Source of the DNA: JAKQHY01 sp034429475 | GTDB lineage: Bacteria > Chloroflexota > Anaerolineae > B4-G1 > SLSP01 | Length of the DNA: 47,236 nt | NCBI GenBank assembly: GCA_034429475.1 | Contig: DAOUGD010000179.1 | Coordinates: 1-47,236, forward strand | Reading direction: 5' to 3' | Part shown: positions 1-7,038 of the stretch, one piece after another | Numbering within the stretch: position 1 is the stretch's first letter | How the letters are laid out: each line of letters opens with the position of its first letter | Position numbers and translations under genes: made by a program | Notes under the pieces: model-generated | Database searches by the model: none | Seen by the model: the letters and a program-made list of their open reading frames with translations, nothing else | What the model was told of the DNA's origin: nothing

Positions 1-42
1 CGAAAACGATCCAACTCGCTACTTGGAAAGTATACAACCACG

Positions 43-110
43 GGTACGATTTTATGAGATTGTGAAGGTACGATATTACAAGACTGTTAGGGGTACGATA
101 TTACAGGACT
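43..110. repeat. Three ~24-bp direct repeats
   Basis: The octamer GGTACGAT recurs at 43, 67 and 92. The last two copies continue as GGTACGATATTACA followed by a GACT-like tail, so the unit is about 24-25 bp. The array lies just upstream of the ABC ATPase gene at 145 and could be a binding-site array or a degenerate tandem repeat. No function can be assigned. Confidence 0.6.
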
Positions 111-115
111 CTACA

Positions 116-131
116 ACGTTTTACGCTTTAC
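116..131. repeat. Heptad repeat fragment (ACGTTTT/ACGCTTT)
   Basis: ACGTTTTACGCTTTAC is two period-7 units. It matches the right arm of the larger hairpin at 1146-1202, so the same heptad family flanks the ABC ATPase gene on both sides. Confidence 0.55.
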
Positions 132-144
132 ATATAAGGATTCT

Positions 145-1143
145 ATGCAACCAGCGATTATTTCTGTCAATCATTTACACAGGCACTTCAAGATCTACAA
201 GCACCATCGCGGCGCGTTGGGGGCGTTGCGCAATTTGTTCACGCGCGAAGCTACGACGGTGCGGGCGGTGGATGGCGTTAGCTTCACGATCCAGCCCGGC
301 GAGCTGGTGGGGTACATCGGGCCGAATGGGGCGGGGAAGTCCACCACGCTCAAGATGCTCACGGGATTGCTGGTGCCCACCGGCGGCGAGATCGAGGTCA
401 ATGGGCGCGTCCCCTGGAAGCAGCGGCGCGCGCACGTCGCCCACATCGGCGCGGTGTTCGGCCAGCGGACGACGCTGTGGTGGGATTTGCCGGTGATCGA
501 GTCGCTGGATTTGTTGCAGTACATCTACAAGATTCCGCTCGCGCAGTTCCAACACAATCTGGACGAGTTCCGCACTATGTTGGAGCTTGGCCCCTTCCTC
601 AACACGCCAGTGCGCTCGCTCTCGTTGGGGCAGCGGATGCGCGCCGACCTCTGCGCTGCGTTGCTGCACGATCCGCCGCTGCTCTTCCTGGACGAGCCGA
701 CCATCGGGCTGGACGTCGTCGCCAAGGAGCGCATCCGCCAGTTCATCCTGCACATCAACCGCGCGCGCGGCGTCACGGTGATTTTGACGACGCACGATCT
801 CGCCGACGTGGAAAAGCTGTGCGAGCGGGTGATGATCATTGATCACGGGCGAGTGCTGTTCGATGGGCGGTTGGAGAGCCTGCGCGACCGCTTCGGCGGC
901 CAGCGCGAGCTGGTGGTGGACATGGCGGAGGAGTACGCCGACGTGACTGTGGATGGCGCGACCGTCGCGGCGCGCGAGGCGACCCGCGTGACCTACCAAT
1001 TCGAGCGCAACGCCCTCAGCGCGTCCGACCTGATCGGGCGCGTGTCGGCGCGTTACCGCATCCGCGACCTGATGGTGCGCGAGCCAAACATTGAGGACAC
1101 GGTGCGGCGGATTTACGAGGAGCGGCTGTTGGATACAGAATGA
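145..1143 (+). CDS. ABC-2-type transporter ATP-binding protein
   Basis: This is a cytoplasmic ATPase subunit expected to power an ABC-2 exporter, of the NatA-like group that includes daunorubicin-resistance-type ATPases. The Walker A motif GPNGAGKST is at residues 59-67. The signature is LSLGQRMRA, and Walker B is LLFLDEPT followed by a D-loop (GLD). The switch histidine lies in LTTHDL. A C-terminal extension of about 90 residues after the ATPase core is usual for this group. The 332-aa length fits. The ATG at 145 has only a weak upstream AAGGAT. Such genes are normally followed by one or two six-helix permease genes, but here a NUDIX gene follows, so the permease is elsewhere, lost, or upstream of the window. 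The substrate is unknown. Confidence 0.85.
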   Translation: MQPAIISVNHLHRHFKIYKHHRGALGALRNLFTREATTVRAVDGVSFTIQPGELVGYIGPNGAGKSTTLKMLTGLLVPTGGEIEVNGRVPWKQRRAHVAHIGAVFGQRTTLWWDLPVIESLDLLQYIYKIPLAQFQHNLDEFRTMLELGPFLNTPVRSLSLGQRMRADLCAALLHDPPLLFLDEPTIGLDVVAKERIRQFILHINRARGVTVILTTHDLADVEKLCERVMIIDHGRVLFDGRLESLRDRFGGQRELVVDMAEEYADVTVDGATVAAREATRVTYQFERNALSASDLIGRVSARYRIRDLMVREPNIEDTVRRIYEERLLDTE

Positions 1144-1145
1144 AA

Positions 1146-1202
1146 CGTAAAACGTAAAACGTGAGACTTTTACAGTAAAGTCATCACGTTTTACGTTTTA
1201 CG
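1146..1202. repeat. Heptad-repeat hairpin (ACGTAAA family)
   Basis: The left arm, 1146-1170, contains tandem CGTAAAA units. The right arm, 1177-1202, is its inverse with a single bulge, around a TACAGT loop. It begins three bases after the stop codon of the ABC ATPase gene. There is no T-tract directly after the stem, so it is not a classical terminator. It belongs to the period-7 intergenic repeats seen elsewhere in the window. Confidence 0.75.
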
Positions 1203-1226
1203 CTTCACGCATCAGGAGGAAGTTCA

Positions 1227-1829
1227 GTGACGCTGTTAAAGCACAAAGTTCTGGCCTACATCACGCACGGGGAGCGACTGCTCATCTTCAGCCATCCCGA
1301 CGCGCCGGAGGCGGGACTGCAAGTGCCGGCGGGGACGTTGGAACCGGGGGAAGACCCCGCCGCAGGGGTGATGCGCGAGGCGTTCGAGGAAACCGGGCTG
1401 AGTGGGCTGCGGCTTAACGCTTTTTTGGGGGAATACGACCAGGAATTTCCCGCGCTGGGGGCTGTGCATCACCGCCGCTTCTATCATCTCATCTGCGAGG
1501 AAACGCCGCCGGAACGCTGGATTCACTATGAGTGGCATCCCTCGGATGGTTCCCCCGCGCCGATCCGCTTTGAGTTTTTCTGGGTTCCCCTGCCGGACGG
1601 CGTCCCGGAGTTAGTCTCAGGTCACGGGCGGATGCTGCCAGGGTTAATTGCGTTGCTACTGTCGGAGACCGCCCAAGCCACTTCTGAAAACGTGTTGGAG
1701 CAATTCCGGAATGTCGCGCTGCCGGCCGCTCAACTGCGGCCGGACTCGGTTGGCGTTTCCCCGCCGACGAGCTTATCCACCAGCGGGCCGGAAATCCACC
1801 GTTCGCCTTGCAGCACGCATACCTTTTAA
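1227..1829 (+). CDS. NUDIX hydrolase
   Basis: This predicted cytoplasmic hydrolase cleaves a nucleoside diphosphate linked to another moiety; the substrate cannot be told from sequence. The NUDIX box (G-x5-E-x7-REAFEETGL) lies at about residues 36-58 and has the metal-binding REAFEE helix intact. The start is GTG at 1227, preceded by AGGAGGA at 1214-1220. The protein is 200 aa, longer than many 140-160-aa single-domain members. The last ~50 residues are proline/serine-rich, unlike a NUDIX fold, and may be a read-through into former non-coding sequence. The gene is separated from the ABC ATPase gene by the heptad hairpin, so co-transcription is uncertain. Confidence 0.85.
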   Translation: MTLLKHKVLAYITHGERLLIFSHPDAPEAGLQVPAGTLEPGEDPAAGVMREAFEETGLSGLRLNAFLGEYDQEFPALGAVHHRRFYHLICEETPPERWIHYEWHPSDGSPAPIRFEFFWVPLPDGVPELVSGHGRMLPGLIALLLSETAQATSENVLEQFRNVALPAAQLRPDSVGVSPPTSLSTSGPEIHRSPCSTHTF

Positions 1830-1900
1830 TTGATTTCACCCTTCTGCGTTTGCCGATGGCCGTCGCAGGTGGGGAATCATCACAAAATAAAAACAACCTA

Positions 1901-1929
1901 TTGACACGACGAAAAAACTATGCTATAGT
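1901..1929 (+). promoter_or_regulatory. Sigma-70-type promoter of the xylFGH operon
   Basis: TTGACA at 1901-1906, a 17-base spacer, then TATAGT at 1924-1929 with an extended -10 TG at 1921-1922. This is the strongest promoter match in the window. The predicted transcription start is near 1936, about 285 nt before xylF. Confidence 0.85.
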
Positions 1930-1944
1930 CTAGGGTAGTCCCGA

Positions 1945-1972
1945 TAACGTTACCGGTAACAGTACCGGTAAC
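1945..1972 (+). promoter_or_regulatory. LacI/GntR-like operator cluster
   Basis: A perfect 12-bp palindrome, GTTACCGGTAAC, at 1949-1960 is followed by a near copy, GTACCGGTAAC, at 1962-1972. It is overlapped on the left by the palindrome TAACGTTA at 1945-1952. The site has the central CpG of LacI-family operators and resembles the E. coli gluconate-repressor (GntR/IdnR) consensus. It lies just after the predicted start site, where a bound repressor would block transcription. No LacI-family gene is visible in the window. Confidence 0.75.
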
Positions 1973-2010
1973 TTATGATGATAGCGTTTACCACCATTGA
2001 GATGCTCTGA

Positions 2011-2095
2011 ATCGTTCAAATTTCTCTGACCCATACCACCTATGGCTGAAGGCTAGGGAGCTTCAGTTCTTACTGTGTCCCGTGTTTTGAACGAT
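2011..2095 (+). promoter_or_regulatory. Structured 5' leader of xylF
   Basis: A 10-bp perfect stem (ATCGTTCAAA at 2011-2020 with TTTGAACGAT at 2086-2095) encloses two abutting hairpins. These are CCATA/TATGG (2031-2035/2041-2045, loop CCACC) and a bulged CTGAAGGCT/AGCTTCAG stem (2046-2054/2059-2066). The arrangement is a closed multi-helix junction like a riboswitch or protein-binding leader. I do not recognise it as a known class. Confidence 0.5.
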
Positions 2096-2220
2096 AAGGA
2101 TAATTAACAAGGGGTTTTTGATTTCAAAAAGGAGGCCCAATCCAAACAAAATTTGTTAAAACAACTCTTTAACCCTTTCTTGTCTAAAAAATCACAATTT
2201 AATCTCAGGAGGAAACAGAT

Positions 2221-3315
2221 ATGTCTCGCATTACCCGGTCTCTGATGACTATTCTCATTTTGGCGCTGCTGGCGACCGGTTTCGCCGGCTGCAAGGGCGG
2301 CGGCAAAACCAAGGTCGGCCTGTCGTTCTCTGACTTCGCTACCGAGCGCTGGAAGAACGAGGAAGTGTTGATGCGGAAACTGCTGGAAGAGAAAGGCTAT
2401 GAAGTCATCTCCCAGGAAGCCAACCACGACGTGAAACTGCAAAACGACCAGATTGACAATATGGTTACGCAGGGCGTCAAGGCCCTCATCATCGTTGCGG
2501 AAGACGGCGACGCCGCCGCCACGGCAGCTACCAACGCCGCCAAGAAAGGCGTCATCGTCCTCGCTTACGACCGCCTGATCAAGTCCCCAGACATCGCGGC
2601 TTATGTCTCCTTCAACAACGTTGAAGTGGGCCGGCAGCAGGCTTTGGGTGTGATGGCGGCCATTGACGCTGAAAATTGGGACGTGGCCGCCAATGGCAAG
2701 GCCCGCGTCGTGAAACTGGGCGGCAGCCCCACCGACAACAACGCCATCCTCTTCCGCCAGGGTCAGGATGAAATCCTCGATCCGCTGGTGGAGGCGGGCA
2801 AGATTGAGATCGTCGCCGATCAATGGGTGGATAACTGGGATGCCAAGAACGCCCTCGCGTTGATGGAGAACATCCTCACCGCGCAGAATAACGACATTGA
2901 CGCCGTAGTAGCTTCCAATGACGGCACCGCGCTCGGCGCGCTTCAGGCGATGAAGGCGCAGAGCCTGGCCGGCAAAGTTCCGATCTCGGGGCAGGATGCG
3001 ACGGCTGATGGTTGCAACAGTATCGTCAAGGACGAACTGACCGTCTCGATTCTCAAGGACATTCGCGATCTGTCCCCGCTGGCGATTGATCTGGTGGACA
3101 AACTGATCAAGGGTGAGACGACCGATCTCCAGTCGTACACGCTGGCTGAACTCACCAACGATCCTTCCAAGACTGGCAGCGTGCCTTGTAAATTCTTGCC
3201 CGTTTACCAGGTCAACAAGGGCAATGTCTACGATCTCGTCGTCAAGACTGCCTTCCAGTCTTACGATGACGTGTATCGGGACATTCCCGAAGCCGACCGT
3301 CCGGCGAAGCCCTAA
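2221..3315 (+). CDS. xylF: Xylose-type ABC transporter substrate-binding lipoprotein
   Basis: This extracellular sugar receptor of a CUT2-type importer would deliver a pentose, most likely xylose, to the XylG/XylH pair downstream. An N-terminal signal peptide ends in a lipobox (FAGC), giving lipidation at Cys24. The mature part is a periplasmic-binding-protein type 1 fold, with XylF-like segments VGLSFSDFATERW, NDQIDNMVTQGV and VLAYDRLI. The length of 364 aa is slightly above E. coli XylF. The ATG at 2221 is preceded by a strong AGGAGGAAA site at 2208-2216. It is the first gene of the operon behind the LacI-type operators and folded leader. Two hairpins after the stop probably set a higher dose of this subunit. 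Ribose or another pentose is an alternative ligand. Confidence 0.88.
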   Translation: MSRITRSLMTILILALLATGFAGCKGGGKTKVGLSFSDFATERWKNEEVLMRKLLEEKGYEVISQEANHDVKLQNDQIDNMVTQGVKALIIVAEDGDAAATAATNAAKKGVIVLAYDRLIKSPDIAAYVSFNNVEVGRQQALGVMAAIDAENWDVAANGKARVVKLGGSPTDNNAILFRQGQDEILDPLVEAGKIEIVADQWVDNWDAKNALALMENILTAQNNDIDAVVASNDGTALGALQAMKAQSLAGKVPISGQDATADGCNSIVKDELTVSILKDIRDLSPLAIDLVDKLIKGETTDLQSYTLAELTNDPSKTGSVPCKFLPVYQVNKGNVYDLVVKTAFQSYDDVYRDIPEADRPAKP

Positions 3316-3333
3316 ACTGTTCTGACAGTTTAG
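3312..3333 (+). terminator. Short hairpin after xylF
   Basis: CTAAACTGT (3312-3320) and ACAGTTTAG (3325-3333) form a perfect 9-bp stem with loop TCTG, overlapping the xylF stop codon. No T-tract follows. It is more likely an mRNA-stabilising or processing hairpin than a terminator. Confidence 0.5.
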
Positions 3334-3348
3334 CGTTTAGAGAGTTGC

Positions 3349-3390
3349 GCCTCCTTGTAGTAGGGGTATACTGGCCTTCTACAAGGAGGC
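3349..3390 (+). terminator. xylF-xylG intergenic attenuating hairpin
   Basis: GCCTCCTTGTAG (3349-3360) pairs perfectly with CTACAAGGAGGC (3379-3390) around an 18-nt loop and is followed by a pyrimidine run. This partial-terminator position between receptor and ATPase genes is typical of sugar ABC operons, where the receptor is needed in excess. Confidence 0.6.
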
Positions 3391-3440
3391 CTTCTTCTTG
3401 AAGAAATCGAACCCTGATGGGTTTGAATGAGGAGCATGTG

Positions 3441-5003
3441 ATGAACGACGACAGCGCTGTTGACAGCTCTATCATACCCGAAGAAGACATTATCCTCGAT
3501 TTCAGGCATGTCACCAAACAGTTCCCTGGCGTTACCGCCCTATCCGACGTTTCGTTCCAGATTCGCCGCGGCGAAATTCATGGTCTCTGCGGTGAGAACG
3601 GTGCGGGTAAGTCTACCCTGATGAAAATTCTGTCCGGCGTCTATCCGTGGGGAACGTATGAGGGTCAGGTCTTTTGCGAGGGACAGGAACTAAAGTTGGA
3701 AAACCGTTCCATCCGGCAAGCGATTGAAACCGGCATTGCCATCGTATACCAGGAATTGACCCTCGTACCGGGCATGACCGTTGGCGAGAACGTCTTCCTG
3801 GGCAAAGAACCCCTCGAAGCCGGAGCAATCAACTGGGACAAGCTCTACGCGGATACACAGCAGCTTTTGGATAAGTACAAACTCGATATCCATCCCCAGG
3901 CCCTCGTGAAGAACCTCGGCGTGGGCAAGATGCAGATGACGGAAATTGCGAAGGCGCTCTCCGAAAATGCGCGGATTCTGATCCTCGACGAGCCGACCAG
4001 CGCGTTGGCGGAGGCTGAGATCGAGAAATTGATGGAAATTCTGCGCACCCTCAAGGAACACGGCGTCACCTGCATCTACATCACCCACAAGTTGAATGAG
4101 TTTTTCGCCATCACCGACTCCATCACCGTCCTGCGTGACGGGCGCGTCATCACTACCCAACCCACCCAGGCCATGACCGTTGAGAAGTTGGTCAGTTATA
4201 TGGTGGGGCGTGAGATGACCGAGCGTTTTCCCGAAAGTCACCGCCAGCCCGGTGACGTCATTCTCGAAGTCGCAGACCTGCACGCCGTTGATCCCGAAGA
4301 AACCACGCGCGAGGTGCTCAAGGGGGTCAGCTTTGACCTGCGTAAGGGCGAGGTCCTGGGCATTGCCGGATTGATGGGGTCTGGGCGCACGGAGCTGGCG
4401 ATGACGATCTTTGGCGAGTATGGCAGGATCACCCACGGCACGGTGAAGTTGGAGGGGCGGGGCCTTGACATTAAAAGCTCGCAGGAGGCCACCAGGGAAG
4501 GCATCAGCCTGGTACCTGAAGATCGTAAACGGCACGGTCTGGTGCTCATCCAGTCTATTCTGCGCAATATCTCGTTGCCCAACCTGGATCAATTTGCCTC
4601 GTGGTTTAGAATTGATGACTATGCCGAACTAAAGGCCAGTCGCGCCTTCGCGCAGAATCTGGCGATCAAGGCGCCGAACCTGCAAGTGCTCTGTAACACC
4701 CTATCGGGCGGCAACCAGCAAAAGGTCGTTATCTCCAAGTGGCTGATGTCCAACCCTAAAGTCCTCATTATGGATGATCCCACGCGGGGCATTGATGTGG
4801 GCGCCAAATACGAGATCTACAAGTTGATTAACGACCTCACCGCCCAAGGGATTGCCATCATTATGATTTCCAGTGATCTTGAGGAAGTGCTGGGGATGAG
4901 CGACCGGGTCATGGTCATGCACGCCGGCCGTTCCGCCGGCACCCTGGATATCGCCGAGGCGACCCAGGAACGCATTATGTCATTAGCCACCGGCATTGCC
5001 TGA
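3441..5003 (+). CDS. xylG: Xylose-type ABC transporter ATP-binding protein
   Basis: This is the cytoplasmic dual-cassette ATPase of the importer. The first cassette has Walker A GENGAGKST at residues 51-59 and LILDEPTSAL. The second has the degenerate Walker A GLMGSGRTEL normal for XylG/RbsA, an intact LSGGNQQK signature and LIMDDPTRGIDVGAK. The chosen start is ATG at 3441, spaced six bases from TGAGGAG (3428-3434). An in-frame ATG at 3417 would place the ribosome site inside the gene. The 520-aa length fits the family. The gene follows xylF after a hairpin-bearing gap, and xylH starts 30 bases after it, so the three form one operon. Confidence 0.9.
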   Translation: MNDDSAVDSSIIPEEDIILDFRHVTKQFPGVTALSDVSFQIRRGEIHGLCGENGAGKSTLMKILSGVYPWGTYEGQVFCEGQELKLENRSIRQAIETGIAIVYQELTLVPGMTVGENVFLGKEPLEAGAINWDKLYADTQQLLDKYKLDIHPQALVKNLGVGKMQMTEIAKALSENARILILDEPTSALAEAEIEKLMEILRTLKEHGVTCIYITHKLNEFFAITDSITVLRDGRVITTQPTQAMTVEKLVSYMVGREMTERFPESHRQPGDVILEVADLHAVDPEETTREVLKGVSFDLRKGEVLGIAGLMGSGRTELAMTIFGEYGRITHGTVKLEGRGLDIKSSQEATREGISLVPEDRKRHGLVLIQSILRNISLPNLDQFASWFRIDDYAELKASRAFAQNLAIKAPNLQVLCNTLSGGNQQKVVISKWLMSNPKVLIMDDPTRGIDVGAKYEIYKLINDLTAQGIAIIMISSDLEEVLGMSDRVMVMHAGRSAGTLDIAEATQERIMSLATGIA

Positions 5004-5032
5004 CAACCCATCCTGATAAAGAAGGTACACTT

Positions 5033-6235
5033 ATGAATACAACCTCCCATAACGATTCAATACAAGACGTGGTCTCCAATCTCACCAAGCAATTCCGCGC
5101 CAACATTCAAACGTATGCCATCATCGTGGCGATGATCATCATCTGGATCCTTTTCGCCATTGCGACCGGCGGGCTGTACCTGTCGCCCCAAAACATCTCC
5201 AACCTGATTCGCCAGATGACCGTGACGTCTTTCCTGGCGGTGGGGATGGTGCTGGTCATCGTGACTGGCAACATTGACCTGTCCGTGGGGAAAGTGGCGG
5301 GGTTTGTCTCGGTCATTGTCGCCCAACTCCAGGCCGACATTTGGAACATGATTTTGCCGGACCAGCCACTGTTGACCACGATCCTTTCGGTAGTCGTGGG
5401 CCTGGCGGTAGGCACCCTTATCGGCGCGTTTCAGGGTTATATTATTTCCTACCTTGCCGTTCCTTCCTTCATCGTCACCCTGGGCGCGCAATGGGCTTTC
5501 AACGGGGGCATCCTGATCGTGACCCAGGGAAAGACCATCCCCGCCAATCAGCCCCTCTTTTCGTGGATCGGGCAGGGATACTTGAAGCCCACGGCCGGTT
5601 GGATCGTCGCAGCCGTGGTGATTGCTCTATTATTTTACGCAATGTTCAACGACCGTCAGAAAAAACGCCGTTATGGGTTCGAACTCGCGCCCTTATATAT
5701 GGACGTCCTCAAGATGGCCCTTTATTCTGTGCTGATAGTGACCTACGTTGTCATCGTCAATTCCTTCAATGGTGTGTCAATTCCTGTCCTGCTGTTGGCG
5801 CTCGCGGCGGTGATAACGAGTTACGTTTCGAATAACACCCGCTTTGGCCGCTATGCGTACGCCATCGGCGGCAACCGTGAAGCGGCGCGGCTGTCTGGCG
5901 TCAACATCAAGAAAAACGTCTTCAGCATTTTTGTGGTCATGGGGCTTCTGTGTGGCGTATCTGGCGTAGTCCTGGCTTCCTATATCGGTTACGGCACCGT
6001 CGCCGCCGGCGGTGGCTACGAACTGGACGCCATCGCCAGTTGTATCCTGGGCGGCACTTCCACCCTCGGCGGCGAAGGCACCGTCTTTGGGGCCATGATT
6101 GGTTCGCTGATTATGGCCAGTCTCACCAACGGCCTGCAAATCCTGAACGTTCCCTCCTCTTGGCAATACGTCGTGAAAGGGGCCGTGCTGATTATGGCCG
6201 TCTATATGGATGTCTACTTCAAGAAAAACCGCTAG
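5033..6235 (+). CDS. xylH: Xylose-type ABC transporter permease
   Basis: This inner-membrane permease (BPD_transp_2 family, CUT2 type) forms the sugar channel with XylG. It is 400 aa, close to E. coli XylH, and has about ten hydrophobic segments. The family signature VTGNIDLSVGK follows the second segment, and a late conserved stretch reads CILGGTSTLGGEGTVFG. A central polar insertion (FNDRQKKRRYGFEL), typical of XylH rather than RbsC, supports the xylose-type call. It starts 30 bases after xylG, with a weak AGAAGG site upstream. A strong hairpin terminator follows, ending the operon. Confidence 0.9.
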   Translation: MNTTSHNDSIQDVVSNLTKQFRANIQTYAIIVAMIIIWILFAIATGGLYLSPQNISNLIRQMTVTSFLAVGMVLVIVTGNIDLSVGKVAGFVSVIVAQLQADIWNMILPDQPLLTTILSVVVGLAVGTLIGAFQGYIISYLAVPSFIVTLGAQWAFNGGILIVTQGKTIPANQPLFSWIGQGYLKPTAGWIVAAVVIALLFYAMFNDRQKKRRYGFELAPLYMDVLKMALYSVLIVTYVVIVNSFNGVSIPVLLLALAAVITSYVSNNTRFGRYAYAIGGNREAARLSGVNIKKNVFSIFVVMGLLCGVSGVVLASYIGYGTVAAGGGYELDAIASCILGGTSTLGGEGTVFGAMIGSLIMASLTNGLQILNVPSSWQYVVKGAVLIMAVYMDVYFKKNR

Positions 6236-6260
6236 ATTTGTGACGTTTTGAATCAAGCCC

Positions 6261-6289
6261 ACGCCGCTCAGCCTTTCGCTGAGCGGCGT
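6261..6289 (+). terminator. Terminator of xylFGH
   Basis: ACGCCGCTCAG (6261-6271) pairs with CTGAGCGGCGT (6279-6289), loop CCTTTCG, followed by TTGTT. It is a rho-independent type terminator 25 bases after xylH. Confidence 0.8.
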
Positions 6290-6390
6290 TTGTTATGAGG
6301 ACTTGAAGATGACTGGATTTTTTTTAATCTTAAACTAAAATAGAAGTGTAGTGGGTAGTTGACATGGACCACAATTAAAGGAATGAACTT

Positions 6391-6771
6391 ATGATGAAGG
6401 TACTTTATGTTGAAGATGAACCGGCGCAGCGCGAACTGGTCAACCAATTGCTGCTGTTGGCCGGATTTGAAGTTCACCTGGCAAACAATGGCCTGGATGG
6501 CGTCGCGCAGGCCGAAAAATGGCTGCCGGACGTGATTTTGATGGACTTGCGGATGCCGGGGCTGAACGGCTTTGAGGCCATCGAACGGATTCGCGCCATC
6601 CCGGCCATCGCCGCAACGCCCATTATTGTGCTTTCCGCCTGGACCGGCACCCGGCTCGATCAGCGCGCCACCGACCTGGGCGTCTTCCGTTGCGTCACCA
6701 AACCGTTTGAGCTGGAAGATTTGTTGGAAGCCATTGAGGCCGTGCCTCACGCTGACCGCGCCGCCTCGTAA
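6391..6771 (+). CDS. Single-domain response regulator
   Basis: This stand-alone receiver domain (CheY/Spo0F-like, 126 aa) has no output domain. The acidic pocket is E8/D9, the phosphoacceptor is D52 in VILMDLRMPG, the switch residue is S82 and the conserved lysine is K104 in VTKPF, so it should be phosphorylatable. A purine-rich AAAGGAA at 6377 precedes tandem ATG codons at 6391 and 6394, and either may be used. It has its own terminator and no adjacent kinase. The nearest kinase genes are more than 20 kb away, so its partner is unknown. Confidence 0.88.
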   Translation: MMKVLYVEDEPAQRELVNQLLLLAGFEVHLANNGLDGVAQAEKWLPDVILMDLRMPGLNGFEAIERIRAIPAIAATPIIVLSAWTGTRLDQRATDLGVFRCVTKPFELEDLLEAIEAVPHADRAAS

Positions 6772-6794
6772 TCCCCTTCCCCTGCAAAATTGAC

Positions 6795-6830
6795 GCGAGC
6801 CTTCTCTGCCATGAGAAGGCTCGCTGTGTT
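6795..6830 (+). terminator. Terminator after the response regulator
   Basis: GCGAGCCTTCTC (6795-6806) pairs perfectly with GAGAAGGCTCGC (6813-6824), loop TGCCAT, followed by TGTGTTTT. Confidence 0.88.
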
Positions 6831-7038
6831 TTAAAGCCCCGTATGGTTCACCTGTCCAATATGAAAACTCCTCTTCTGGGGAGGGAGAACCCTACCCAGA
6901 TGTTCACCACGTCCTAGACGACTTTACAGTATGCTAAGTGAGTGTGGCTCAAGTCTGGGGAGGAGGTGTGCTTATCGATCTATCAGGAATAGCTGGCTGT
7001 TTAACCATTTTAAAAATCTCTAAGGAGGAAAATCTCAG

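Noticed and set aside
1146..1202. Classical rho-independent terminator after the ABC ATPase gene
   Set aside because: The stem is A/T-rich heptad repeat and no T-tract follows it directly; better described as a repeat hairpin.
3441..5003. Mutated second Walker A in the sugar ATPase
   Set aside because: GLMGSGRTEL is the normal degenerate form in the second cassette of XylG/RbsA proteins.
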